Below are positions 23,931-31,636 of a stretch of 64,000 nucleotides of DNA, piece after piece; positions within the stretch are counted from its first letter, which is position 1, and the number at the start of each line of letters is the position of its first letter. Source of the stretch: CSP1-4 sp963777975 (lineage in GTDB: Bacteria; Chloroflexota; Limnocylindria; Limnocylindrales; CSP1-4); the NCBI GenBank assembly GCA_963777975.1, contig CAVZSO010000013.1, positions 248,001-312,000 on the forward strand. Direction: 5' to 3'. A model generated the notes under the pieces. It was not told where the DNA came from. It searched no databases and saw only the letters and a program-made list of their open reading frames with translations. The translations under genes and the position numbers were made by a program.

Positions 23931-24869
23931 ATGGCACGGCGACGGAGGCTGCTCAGGCGGGGAGCACTGCTCCTTCTCATCGCCCTGCTGGTGGCACTGC
24001 CCTTGACGGCGGGCGCGGTCTGGACGAACGCGTTGGGCGCGGGTGACCGCTTCGAGCACCTGCTGCACCGCATCGACCTGATCATCGACCCGCCACCGGA
24101 TCGCCCGACCGTAGCGACCGTCCAGGTCACGCCGCGACCACCGACTCCCACGCCGACGGCGACCACGTCGACGATCGGCAGCGGGGCGCCGACGTCATCG
24201 CTGACACCGACGATCAGCCCGTTGCCGATCCGGGCAACGGTCGATGTCCGCCTGACCGCCGATCCCCAGCAGGACTTCATCTCGCAGCAGCGCAAGGACT
24301 GGTGTGCGGTTGCTGGCACGCAGATCGCGCTCGCCATCCTGGGCCTGACGGACAACTCAGAGCGCACACAGCGAAGCATCGCCGACCGGATCAAGGAGTG
24401 GGAGAGCCGACGCGACAGCAAGAATGGCGGCTGGGGCCCAGGGGCGATCGCCGAAGCGTTGGCCGCATACGGGGCGACGGGCTACGAGCTGCGCGCCTAC
24501 GAACGTCGACCGGACGCCCTCTTCGATGCCGCGAAGGCCCTGAGCGCGACCGGCAAGCCGGTCATCCTCGTCGCCTGGCGGGGCGCCCACACCTGGGTCA
24601 TGACCGGCTACCGGGCCGACGCCGACCCGCTCGTCTTCGAGGATGCGAACGTCACCGGCACCTACATCTACGATCCCTGGTATCCACGCGTCTCGACCAT
24701 CTGGGGTCCGTCGGACAAGCCGGGTGTCTTCCAGAACACGGCCGAGATGCGCCGCAACTACCTGCCCTGGCGGCGACCCGAGGGTCGCTATCCCGACCGC
24801 GATGGCCTCTTCCTGGCGATCGTCCCGACGAGTGCGGAGGGCGGCGTCCCGATCAGCTCGACCCCCTGA
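23931..24869 (+). CDS. membrane-anchored C39-like (papain-fold) cysteine peptidase
   Basis: A 312-residue protein. A basic N-terminus and one membrane helix (about residues 10-30) are followed by a Pro/Thr-rich external linker of about 45 residues, and then a peptidase_C39-like domain. Catalytic residues are visible: Cys in QRKDWCAVAGTQIAL (about residue 125), His in AWRGAHTWVMTGY (about 224), and the Asp in YIYDPWYP (about 248). Such proteins are extracytoplasmic cysteine peptidases of unknown substrate. GGAGAGG precedes the ATG. It ends 3 nt from the convergent murJ gene. Confidence 0.78.
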   Translation: MARRRRLLRRGALLLLIALLVALPLTAGAVWTNALGAGDRFEHLLHRIDLIIDPPPDRPTVATVQVTPRPPTPTPTATTSTIGSGAPTSSLTPTISPLPIRATVDVRLTADPQQDFISQQRKDWCAVAGTQIALAILGLTDNSERTQRSIADRIKEWESRRDSKNGGWGPGAIAEALAAYGATGYELRAYERRPDALFDAAKALSATGKPVILVAWRGAHTWVMTGYRADADPLVFEDANVTGTYIYDPWYPRVSTIWGPSDKPGVFQNTAEMRRNYLPWRRPEGRYPDRDGLFLAIVPTSAEGGVPISSTP

Positions 24870-24872
24870 CCG

Positions 24873-26222
24873 TCATGCGACCGCCGGCGGGGAGGTCGGA
24901 TCCATGGCTCGCGCCCGAGCGACGACCGTACCGCCGAGGACGAGGACCTTGGCGCCCATGCCCGCTGCGAACGCGAGCGGCAGAGCGACGAGACCGACCG
25001 CCTCTGCCAGCAGGTTGGCGACCGCGACCGTCGTGACCAGGCCGACGATCGAGGCGAGGACCGGCAGGATCGTGTTGTGGGTCGCGTAGATCGCTCGTGC
25101 CAGCAGGTGGGTCGCACTCTCGAGCGGGACGGAGATCGCGAAGGCGACCAGCAGGAGCGTGGTCCGGGCGACGTCCTCGGCATCGAAGGCCTCACCGCCC
25201 AACAGGAGCGAGATGGCCAGCTCGGCGACGACGGCAAGGGCCACCGCTGCGGCGGCCGTCAGGACGGTGATGGTGATCAGGTTCGTGCGCACGAGCCCCG
25301 TGAAACGGGCGCGGTCGCCTGCCGCATAGGTCGTCGAGAGGACGGGGAACGCAGCGACCGAGAAGGCGACGCCGAAGAGGCTGACCGGCACGCTCTGGAA
25401 ATTGCGGGCGAAGCTGACCGAGGTGACGCTGCCGGCCGCGAAGGTCGAGGCGACAGCGGTGAAGTACAGGAAGACCAGCGGCTCGATGGGCTGGCTGACC
25501 GCCTTCGGGATGGAGAGCTTCACGTACTCGACGAATGTCGAACTCCGGATCGCCATGCGGGGCCGGAATCGGAAGTCCGTCCGTCGGATGTCGAGGCTTC
25601 GCGCCGTGAGATGGAGAAGCGCCCCGATGACCGTCCCGACGGCCGCCCCGTAGATGCCGATGACCGGGCTCAGAACGACCGTCCCGAGAACGATGCCCAG
25701 GTTGTAGAGGACCGGCGCCAGGCCGTAGCCCAGGAAGCGTTGCCGGGCGACGAGCATCTCGCCGAGAGCGAATGAGGCGGCGAAGATGAGTGCGGTCACC
25801 AGCATGATCCGGAAGAGCTGGACGTAGAGCTCGCGCTCGGCGGCGTCGAAGCCGGGCACGACCCAGGCGGCCGTCAGCGGGGCGATGACGAAGAGGATCA
25901 CGTCGGCTACGGCCATGAGCAGGATGGCCACGGTCAGGACGGTCCGGCTGAACGCGGTCGCGCCCTCGGTGTCGTCCTGCCGCGATCGGCTGAAGATGGG
26001 CACGAAGGCGGCCGACAATCCGGCGATGACGAGCACGTCCAGGACCAGCTCGGGGACGATGAGCGCAGCGTTGTACGCGTCCAGCTCGATACCAGCCCCG
26101 AATGTCCTTGCGAACGTTCGGTCACGCAGAAGCCCCATGACATAGCCCGCAAATGTCAGCGCGGAGAGCAGGATGGCGCCGCGTGGGAGCAGCCCCAGCA
26201 GCCGATCGAGGACGGCCCGCAT
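24873..26222 (-). CDS. murJ: lipid II flippase MurJ/MviN
   Basis: A 449-residue protein with about twelve to fourteen membrane helices that moves lipid-linked peptidoglycan precursor across the membrane. Typical MVF-family segments: GLLRDRTFARTFGAG, DAYNAALIVPELVLDVLVIAGLSAAFVPIFS, RQRFLGYGLAPVLYNLGIVLG and FQSVPVSLFGVAFSVAAFPVLS. It starts 11 nt after the tlpA-like stop and is probably the last gene of that operon. MurJ proteins are often longer (about 510 residues); here the C-terminal helices appear reduced. Confidence 0.92.
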   Translation of the reverse strand: MRAVLDRLLGLLPRGAILLSALTFAGYVMGLLRDRTFARTFGAGIELDAYNAALIVPELVLDVLVIAGLSAAFVPIFSRSRQDDTEGATAFSRTVLTVAILLMAVADVILFVIAPLTAAWVVPGFDAAERELYVQLFRIMLVTALIFAASFALGEMLVARQRFLGYGLAPVLYNLGIVLGTVVLSPVIGIYGAAVGTVIGALLHLTARSLDIRRTDFRFRPRMAIRSSTFVEYVKLSIPKAVSQPIEPLVFLYFTAVASTFAAGSVTSVSFARNFQSVPVSLFGVAFSVAAFPVLSTTYAAGDRARFTGLVRTNLITITVLTAAAAVALAVVAELAISLLLGGEAFDAEDVARTTLLLVAFAISVPLESATHLLARAIYATHNTILPVLASIVGLVTTVAVANLLAEAVGLVALPLAFAAGMGAKVLVLGGTVVARARAMDPTSPPAVA

Positions 26223-26233
26223 CCCGCTAGGCC

Positions 26234-26944
26234 TCAGGGCGTCGCGGCGGGGCGCTGTGAGGCAGGTGCCGAGGCGTTGGGCGACGGGCCTGTATCGGCC
26301 AGCAATGGCGCTAGCAGCCGCTCCGCCTCGGATCCGGTCAGCGGGCCCCTCCAGACGTTCTGGATGGTGCCGGAGCGGTCGATGAACAGGTGGGTCGGCA
26401 GGCCATAGCCCTGGTAGGCGCCAAAGACCGCCGAGGAGGCGTCGAAGCCGATCGGGAAATCGAGCCCGTACGTCTCGGCGTAGGCCCGCACGTCGTCCGC
26501 GGTCGTCTCCTGGACGCTGACCCCGACGAGCTCGAGCCCCTGGGCCCGGTGCGCTTCATAGGCGTCGCGGAGGATCGGCGTTTCCTGCTGGCAGGGCGGG
26601 CACCAGGTGGCGAAGAAGGTCAGCCAGACCGGGCGGCCGCGCAGATCGGCGAGGCGGATCGGCCGACCGTCGAGGCCCGTCAGACCGACAGTCTTGCCGT
26701 CGACCACGCCTTCGAGCTCGGGTGCCACGTCACCGGGCTTGAGCCCCTCGGTCGGTGCCCCGATGACATAGAACGTCGCGCCCGGCGATGGCAGCAGGGC
26801 ATCGGGCGGGGAGATGGGCGAGGTGATGAAGGCCAGCAGCCCGCCCGCGGCCAGGACGATGACCAGGAAGACGAGGATCTGTCGCGCGCTGAACGGCCCG
26901 ATGAGGCCGGCTCGCGTCGGCGGCCGGCCGATCGGCTCGGTCAC
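26234..26944 (-). CDS. membrane-anchored thioredoxin-like protein (TlpA/ResA family)
   Basis: A 236-residue protein. One N-terminal membrane helix (ARQILVFLVIVLAAGGLLAFI) is followed by an extracytoplasmic thioredoxin fold. The redox motif is WCPPC in FFATWCPPCQQETPILRD (about residue 122), with cis-Pro in YGLPTHLFIDRSG. It reduces disulfides outside the membrane, for example in cytochrome c maturation. GTG at 26944 is 4 nt after the ccdA stop, so it is coupled to CcdA, which supplies its electrons. Confidence 0.9.
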   Translation of the reverse strand: MTEPIGRPPTRAGLIGPFSARQILVFLVIVLAAGGLLAFITSPISPPDALLPSPGATFYVIGAPTEGLKPGDVAPELEGVVDGKTVGLTGLDGRPIRLADLRGRPVWLTFFATWCPPCQQETPILRDAYEAHRAQGLELVGVSVQETTADDVRAYAETYGLDFPIGFDASSAVFGAYQGYGLPTHLFIDRSGTIQNVWRGPLTGSEAERLLAPLLADTGPSPNASAPASQRPAATP

Positions 26945-26948
26945 CGCC

Positions 26949-27785
26949 CTAGACCTGCGGCCAGAGGAACGAGAAGGCGCGAGCGAAGGCGCCCAGCCAA
27001 TCGAAGATGAGGGCCAGGCCGATGACCACCACCAGCCCACCGCCGATGAGCTCGACCGCCCGCCCATGGCGAACGAGGGGGCGGATGAGGGCCGGTGCGC
27101 GGTCGAGCGTCAGGGCCAGCAGCAGGAAAGGCACCGCCAGCCCGATGGCGTAGGCGATGAAGAGCCCGACCGCCTGGATGCTCGGACCCAGGGCCGCCAG
27201 GCCAAGGATGGCGCCCAGCGTGGGCCCGATACACGGCGTCCAGCCGACGGCGAAGATCGCGCCCAGGCTGAAGGCGCCGACCGGTCCCGCGCCGAGGCGT
27301 CGACCCGAACCCGTCGGCATCGCGGTCTGCTCGAGCGGTCGCCACGACCGCCACAACGCATCGATCCGGATGATGCCCATCATGTTCAGGCCGAGGACGA
27401 TGAGGACGAGGCCCCCGATGAGCCGCAGCGAGGGGAGGGGGATGCCCAGCGAGCCGCCCACGTAGACCGTGATGCCCAGGAGCGTGAAGACGGCCCCGAA
27501 GCCGAGGCAGAAGGCGATCGCGGCGCGCATCGCCAGCCACCTGCGGCGCGACAGGCCGGGCTCCATGACCAGCGGACCGGCGGTCGTCGCCAGCATGCTC
27601 GCCGACGTCCCGCCCACGGCCAGCGATGGGGTTGACGTCCCCTGACCTGCGATCGCGAGGCTGGCGCCGGCGACCGTCACCACTCCGAGCTGACCGAGAT
27701 AGGCTGGCACGACCGGCAGCACACAGGGCGACAGGAAGCTGATGATGCCGGCCACGAAGGCCGCCAGGAGGGTCAGGTCGGGCAT
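26949..27785 (-). CDS. ccdA: cytochrome c biogenesis protein CcdA (thiol-disulfide transporter)
   Basis: A 278-residue protein with six or more membrane helices that carries reducing equivalents from cytoplasmic thioredoxin to the outside. Both conserved cysteine motifs are present: ISFLSPCVLPVVPAYL (about residue 20) and AVGWTPCIGPTLGA (about 178). A longer than usual loop (about residues 45-75) separates helix 1 from helix 2. The gene order glutaredoxin-like, ccdA, tlpA forms a thiol-redox operon. Confidence 0.93.
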   Translation of the reverse strand: MPDLTLLAAFVAGIISFLSPCVLPVVPAYLGQLGVVTVAGASLAIAGQGTSTPSLAVGGTSASMLATTAGPLVMEPGLSRRRWLAMRAAIAFCLGFGAVFTLLGITVYVGGSLGIPLPSLRLIGGLVLIVLGLNMMGIIRIDALWRSWRPLEQTAMPTGSGRRLGAGPVGAFSLGAIFAVGWTPCIGPTLGAILGLAALGPSIQAVGLFIAYAIGLAVPFLLLALTLDRAPALIRPLVRHGRAVELIGGGLVVVIGLALIFDWLGAFARAFSFLWPQV

Positions 27786-27795
27786 CGTCCGCCGG

Positions 27796-28077
27796 TCAGG
27801 CGAGGTGTCCGTCGAGCGTCCGCTCGAGGAAGGTTCGCATCGCCCGGACGCTGGTCGCGAGCGGAAGTTCCTGGTCGCCGACGACAAGGACCGGGATCCG
27901 GTCGAAGTTCCGTCCCTCCAGGTCGGCGTCGCTGGCGATGTCCACCTCGTGCACGCGCGCGGCGGTGCGACCCGCCTTGGCGCGCTCCTCGAGCAGCGAC
28001 TGCAGGTCGATACGAGCACGGTCGCACAGACCGCAGCCAGGCCTGGTCAGGAATGCGATGGTGGCGCGCTCGTGCAT
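27796..28077 (-). CDS. glutaredoxin family protein (DUF836-like)
   Basis: A 93-residue thioredoxin-fold protein. The redox motif is FLTRPGCGLCDRAR, the CxxC form usual for glutaredoxin-like DUF836 proteins. The cis-proline is in FDRIPVLVVGD. It is the first gene of the operon with ccdA (10 nt gap) and tlpA, and probably exchanges electrons with cytoplasmic thiols that feed CcdA. The start at 28077 removes a long non-coding N-terminal reading. Confidence 0.82.
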   Translation of the reverse strand: MHERATIAFLTRPGCGLCDRARIDLQSLLEERAKAGRTAARVHEVDIASDADLEGRNFDRIPVLVVGDQELPLATSVRAMRTFLERTLDGHLA

Positions 28078-28125
28078 CGCCGCGCATTGTAGGTCGGGCC
28101 GCCGCACAGCCCTCCGACGATGCCC

Positions 28126-28131
28126 TATCCT
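28126..28131 (+). promoter_or_regulatory. -10 element of a leaderless promoter
   Basis: TATCCT, 6 nt before the GTG at 28138. Confidence 0.5.
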
Positions 28132-28137
28132 CGGTGC

Positions 28138-28920
28138 GTGGAACCCGTGCCGCCCACGCCAGACGCCGCATCGACCGCGCCCGACGCCACTCGGCCCCTG
28201 ACACAGCCGGTCGGGCCGGACGGATCGCCAGGGTTGACCCCGCCGGCTTCGGACGAACGGACGCCCCTGCTCGTGTCGCGCTCCTCGCGTCGACAGATCG
28301 GGTCGGCCCTCATCGCCTACGGCATCGTGGGCACGATCCTGGCCATCCTGGTCGCCGGCGCGGGACTGTGGGGCGCATTCCGCCTCGATGACACCCTGAG
28401 CCGCGTGGAAGCCCAGCGAGTGGAGCTGGCTGTGACCGTCGGGGCCGCCGCGGACGCGCTCGCGAGCGTGGTCACGACGGTCGAAGCCTCGCGGCCCGGC
28501 ATCGACCAACTCAGCGACCTGACCTCGAAGCTGAGCGGGGTGGCCGGCGACATCGGGACCGCCGCCGACGATCTGGCATCCCGTATGGACGTCACCGTCT
28601 TGGGCTTCCAGCCCTTCGCCGGCCTCGGCGCGCAGATGAGCGGCATCGGCGCGCAGATCCGTTCGGTGGCTACGGACCTCGACGCGATCGGCCCGGCCGT
28701 GACCGCGGTCGCCGACGGGACGGCCGGCATCTCGACCAGCCTCTCGACCCTCCAGGCTCGGCTCGATGCCGTGAGCGCGCGGATCGACGCTCTCGGTCCC
28801 TTCGATCAGACTGGCCGAGCGTTGGCGATCGGCATCGTGCTCCTCGTGCTGCTCGACCTGTGGCTGGCCATCCCGGCGCTCACAGCCATCGTCGTCGGGC
28901 GTCGCCTGCGGCGTGGCTGA
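28138..28920 (+). CDS. two-helix membrane protein with long coiled external domain
   Basis: About 260 residues. A Pro/Thr-rich cytoplasmic start is followed by a membrane helix (LIAYGIVGTILAILVAGAGLWGAF), a stretch of about 140 residues in heptad-like repeats (LASVVTTVEASRPGIDQLSDLTS; TSLSTLQARLDAVSARIDAL), and a second helix (LAIGIVLLVLLDLWLAIPALTAIVV). The pattern resembles methyl-accepting sensor stalks without a signalling domain. No family is recognised. GTG 28138 is preferred because of the -10 hexamer 6 nt upstream. Confidence 0.6.
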   Translation: MEPVPPTPDAASTAPDATRPLTQPVGPDGSPGLTPPASDERTPLLVSRSSRRQIGSALIAYGIVGTILAILVAGAGLWGAFRLDDTLSRVEAQRVELAVTVGAAADALASVVTTVEASRPGIDQLSDLTSKLSGVAGDIGTAADDLASRMDVTVLGFQPFAGLGAQMSGIGAQIRSVATDLDAIGPAVTAVADGTAGISTSLSTLQARLDAVSARIDALGPFDQTGRALAIGIVLLVLLDLWLAIPALTAIVVGRRLRRG

Positions 28921-29329
28921 CGCTCCGACGTCGAGGCCCGCGACGGCCGACCAGCCGCAGGTCAGCCTGTATGAACAGGCCGGCGGGATGCCGTTCTTCG
29001 AGGCCCTCGTCGGCCGCTTCTACGCCGCCGTCGGCACCGACGACCTCCTGCGCCCGATCTACCCCGAGACGGACCTGGCGCCCGCCAGTCGGCGTTTGAC
29101 GCTATTCCTGGCGCAGTACTGGGGCGGCCCGTCGACCTACGACCGGGAGCGCGGCCACCCGCGCCTCCGGATGCGCCACGGCCCATTCGCCATCGGCATC
29201 GCGGAGCGGGACCGGTGGCTGCTCCACATGCGGGCCTCTATCGATGCCTCCGACGCCGACGAGACCGTCCGAGCTCGCCTCCATGAATACGTGAGCATGG
29301 CTGCCGAGGCGATGCGCAACCGTCCCTGA
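28913..29329 (+). CDS. truncated haemoglobin, group II (GlbO-like)
   Basis: A 138-residue globin. It binds haem and oxygen or nitric oxide in the cytoplasm. Group II features: YEQAGGMPFFEALVGRFYAAV, LRPIYPETDLAPASRRLTLFLAQYWGGP, and the proximal histidine in RMRHGPFAIG, with the WLLHMRASIDA helix after it. The gene starts at GTG and overlaps the preceding gene by 8 nt. It may protect against nitric oxide or aid oxygen use. Confidence 0.92.
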   Translation: MADAPTSRPATADQPQVSLYEQAGGMPFFEALVGRFYAAVGTDDLLRPIYPETDLAPASRRLTLFLAQYWGGPSTYDRERGHPRLRMRHGPFAIGIAERDRWLLHMRASIDASDADETVRARLHEYVSMAAEAMRNRP

Positions 29330-29343
29330 GGGCGGCCTCAAGC

Positions 29344-29371
29344 TTGGTGGCGCATCGCTTGGGGGTACGAT
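29344..29371 (+). promoter_or_regulatory. promoter of tRNA-Arg
   Basis: TTGGTG (29344-29349) and TACGAT (29366-29371) are separated by 16 bp. The -10 ends 9 nt before the mature tRNA 5' end. Confidence 0.55.
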
Positions 29372-29380
29372 GGCCATAGC

Positions 29381-29456
29381 GCCCCCGTAGCTCAGTGGAC
29401 AGAGCGAGGCCGTCCTAAGGCCTGCGTCGGCGGTTCGAGTCCGTCCGGGGGCGCCA
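29381..29456 (+). tRNA. tRNA-Arg(CCT)
   Basis: A full cloverleaf. The acceptor stem GCCCCCG pairs with CGGGGGC; the D arm is GCTC...GAGC; the anticodon stem AGGCC/GGCCT encloses loop GTCCTAA with anticodon CCT at 29414-29416; the T arm is GGCGG-TTCGAGT-CCGTC. The discriminator is G, and CCA (29454-29456) is encoded. Position 32 is G instead of a pyrimidine, which is slightly unusual. It decodes AGG. Confidence 0.95.
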
Positions 29457-29481
29457 GCACAACAGCGGCGCGAAGAACTCC

Positions 29482-30321
29482 CTACGGGGCCACTGCCACG
29501 ACCCCGAACATCGTGAGGCTCATCAAGAACTGATCTCGCCGCGCGGCGTCGTGGATCGTCGACACGAACCGCAGGCGGTCGGCGGTCGCCAGGCGACCGG
29601 TGGCGACGAGGTCGTCGGCGAGACTCTCCATCGAGAAGCAACCAGGCGGTGCTGCCGACTCGTCGGGGTCCCAGGTCGTCCAGGTCTGCGTCGCCTTAGT
29701 TCCCGCGAGCGGGATGCAACCAGCGGCGCCGACGAGGTCGTGCAGTCGCCGGCCGACGTTGGACGGTCGATTGCGCTCCGTTCGCACCGCGTCGCGGACC
29801 AGTGCAGCGAGTCCGTCGTCGCCGACATGGATCGTGAACGTCGACCAGTCCGTGTCGATGAGCGAGACGCGGCCGCCGGGCCGCACGACCCGCACCATCT
29901 CGGCGACCGCGGCGGCGGGGTCGGCGAGCCACTGGAGGGTGCGTTCGGACCGCGCGGCGTCGAAAGAGTCGTCGGGTTCGTCGAGGGAGCACGCATCGCC
30001 GACGACGAAGCGCACGCGACAGCGCGCGGCTCCGGCGTTGGAACGGGCGACGCGCAACATTCGCTCGGACAGGTCGACGCCGACGACCTCCCCGTCGTCG
30101 CCGAGATCCTGGGCGAGCCCAAGCGCGGCCTCCCCGAGGCCGCAGCCCACGTCGAGCAGTCGTTCACCATGAACCAGGCCGAGATGCGCTCGCTCCCACG
30201 ACCGCAGCCGGAGCGTCGCGTCCCATCCGGCGGTTCCCTCCATCGTGGCGATGAGCACGTCGATGTTCGGATCGTCGTCGACCCGGTGGTACCCGAGCCC
30301 GTTCGTGTCCTCGGTCGCCAT
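29482..30321 (-). CDS. class I SAM-dependent methyltransferase
   Basis: A 279-residue enzyme. SAM motif I is LLDVGCGLGEAALGLAQDLG, the acidic loop is VVGVDLSERMLRVAR, and motif III-like VRVVRPGGRVSLIDTDWS follows. The layout is that of UbiE/MenG- or Coq5-like and related small-molecule methyltransferases. The substrate is unknown. The ATG at 30321 is chosen since a TACCGT -10 lies exactly 6 nt upstream, which excludes the longer frame from 30369. It converges on tRNA-Arg. Confidence 0.85.
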   Translation of the reverse strand: MATEDTNGLGYHRVDDDPNIDVLIATMEGTAGWDATLRLRSWERAHLGLVHGERLLDVGCGLGEAALGLAQDLGDDGEVVGVDLSERMLRVARSNAGAARCRVRFVVGDACSLDEPDDSFDAARSERTLQWLADPAAAVAEMVRVVRPGGRVSLIDTDWSTFTIHVGDDGLAALVRDAVRTERNRPSNVGRRLHDLVGAAGCIPLAGTKATQTWTTWDPDESAAPPGCFSMESLADDLVATGRLATADRLRFVSTIHDAARRDQFLMSLTMFGVVAVAP

Positions 30322-30327
30322 GCCGCA

Positions 30328-30333
30328 ACGGTA
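30328..30333 (-). promoter_or_regulatory. -10 element of a leaderless promoter
   Basis: TACCGT on the minus strand, 6 nt before the ATG at 30321. Confidence 0.5.
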
Positions 30334-30399
30334 CGACGTAGTCGGGATCCTCGCCAATGCGGTCCGCAAGCCACCCGCTGATGCTGATCGGGCGCTTGC

Positions 30400-31068
30400 T
30401 CAGCCCTCGTGGTCCTCGAAGTCCGGCCAAGCGGCGATGTCGACGCCGTGGTTCTCGGGAGAAGCGAGCGTCCACCAGTGGGGCGCGTGCGTGTCGTCGG
30501 CGAGCCTTCCGCCGGCTGCCAATGCGGCCGCGACGCGAGCCTCGGCCTGGTCGGCCGGCACGCTGACGTCGATGTGGATACGGCCCCGGCCCGGCTTGGG
30601 TGGATGGAGCGTTTGGAACGAAACGTGCGGGTTGCGTCGGTGCCGATCGACCACATCCTCATTTGCCCCGAGGCTCCTATACCCGAGGGCGGCGGCCCAG
30701 AACGGACCTACGTCGCTGCCGGCATCCTGTGCGACGGCGATGCCCAATGCCTGCACCTCGGAGGGGTCGGGCTCCAGTCGCAGCGTCCGAGCCGCGGCCG
30801 AGATCCGGCGAGCCATCTCGACATCACGCTCGCTTAACGCTCCGTACTCTCCGGAGCAGGTACGGACGGTCACGCCTTCGGGACGCAGGTCCACGTCAGG
30901 AAAGTGGCCCACGGCGTCGCCAACCTCCGCGATCGCGGCGACGAATCTGGCGCCCTCCGAGAACGATGAGACGCGGTAGTAGGCATGCGCGCCCGAGAAC
31001 AGGACCCGCCAGTCTTCGACGCCGTCGGCATCGTGGAAGGCTCGAGCCGTCGTTCTCTTCTCGTCCAT
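30400..31068 (-). CDS. fusion of pterin-4a-carbinolamine dehydratase-like and VOC domains
   Basis: A 222-residue protein. Residues about 15-95 resemble the DCoH/PCD fold (WRVLFSGAHAYYRVSSFSEGARFVAAIAEV, then FPDVDLRPEGVTVRTCS), although the canonical His-His pair of active PCD is changed (GHFPDVD keeps one). Residues about 105-220 are a VOC/glyoxalase-like domain (FWAAALGYRSLG, HIDVSVPADQAEARVAAAL, WTLASPENHGVDIA). This pairing is known in actinobacterial and Chloroflexota proteins; the reaction is unknown. A strong AGGAGG Shine-Dalgarno precedes the ATG. Confidence 0.75.
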   Translation of the reverse strand: MDEKRTTARAFHDADGVEDWRVLFSGAHAYYRVSSFSEGARFVAAIAEVGDAVGHFPDVDLRPEGVTVRTCSGEYGALSERDVEMARRISAAARTLRLEPDPSEVQALGIAVAQDAGSDVGPFWAAALGYRSLGANEDVVDRHRRNPHVSFQTLHPPKPGRGRIHIDVSVPADQAEARVAAALAAGGRLADDTHAPHWWTLASPENHGVDIAAWPDFEDHEG

Positions 31069-31084
31069 CTGGCACCTCCTATCG

Positions 31085-31246
31085 GTGACCCAAATCCTGC
31101 CGGGGACGCCATCTCTCGTCGGCGACCAGTGCGGCGGCGACCGGGTCCACGATACGTATGGCGTCGAGATCGCCCCGGGCTACGATGATGCGCTCGTCCT
31201 AGCGGTCTTGGTCGTCGTCGACCAGATGGTCCATCCCGACCGCTAA
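31085..31246 (+). pseudogene. C-terminal remnant of a LURP-one-related (YxjI) protein
   Basis: An open stretch of 53 codons. Its end, DTYGVEIAPGYDDALVLAV followed by LVVVDQM, matches the conserved C-terminal strand and helix of LURP-one-related/YxjI proteins. The N-terminal two thirds of the usual 160-residue domain are absent; upstream lies the start of the divergent PCD-VOC gene. No ribosome-binding site precedes the GTG at 31085. It is best read as the tail left after deletion. Confidence 0.6.
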
Positions 31247-31636
31247 GGACCTGTCGACCTGGCGGCGGAAATCGTCGTCGCTCCGCGGCTGCCGCGGTCC
31301 CCGACACGCCCAGGACCAGATCGACGTTGCAGCACGACCGCTGGAGGACTAGCATCGTCGGCACGCGCCGGCGAGATCGCCCGGCCGGACATGCTTCCTA
31401 GGAGGTGCCCAGGGCTTTGTAGACGCCCTCGCGGGCCGCACGGGCACAGACCCCTACAGACAACCCGCGGTCGGGCCGCCCCGTAGCTCACGGTGCCGCG
31501 AGGCATCACAGCCCTAGGTATATCGAGTCCGCTTTCGGTGGACCGATCGAGGATCCCATAGTCGATCCGGGCGCAGGCATCCCCCGCCAGCGACCGATGG
31601 CCACCGTCGCAGGCGGCGACGTGAGGAGGGTGCGAG
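31247..31636 (+). other. intergenic region without a recognisable gene
   Basis: About 390 nt between the LURP-one remnant and the DUF1269-HhH gene. I see no coding frame with family resemblance and no clear hairpin. It ends in GTGAGGAGGGTGCGAG, the ribosome-binding site of the gene at 31637. A promoter for that gene must lie here but is not obvious. Confidence 0.4.
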
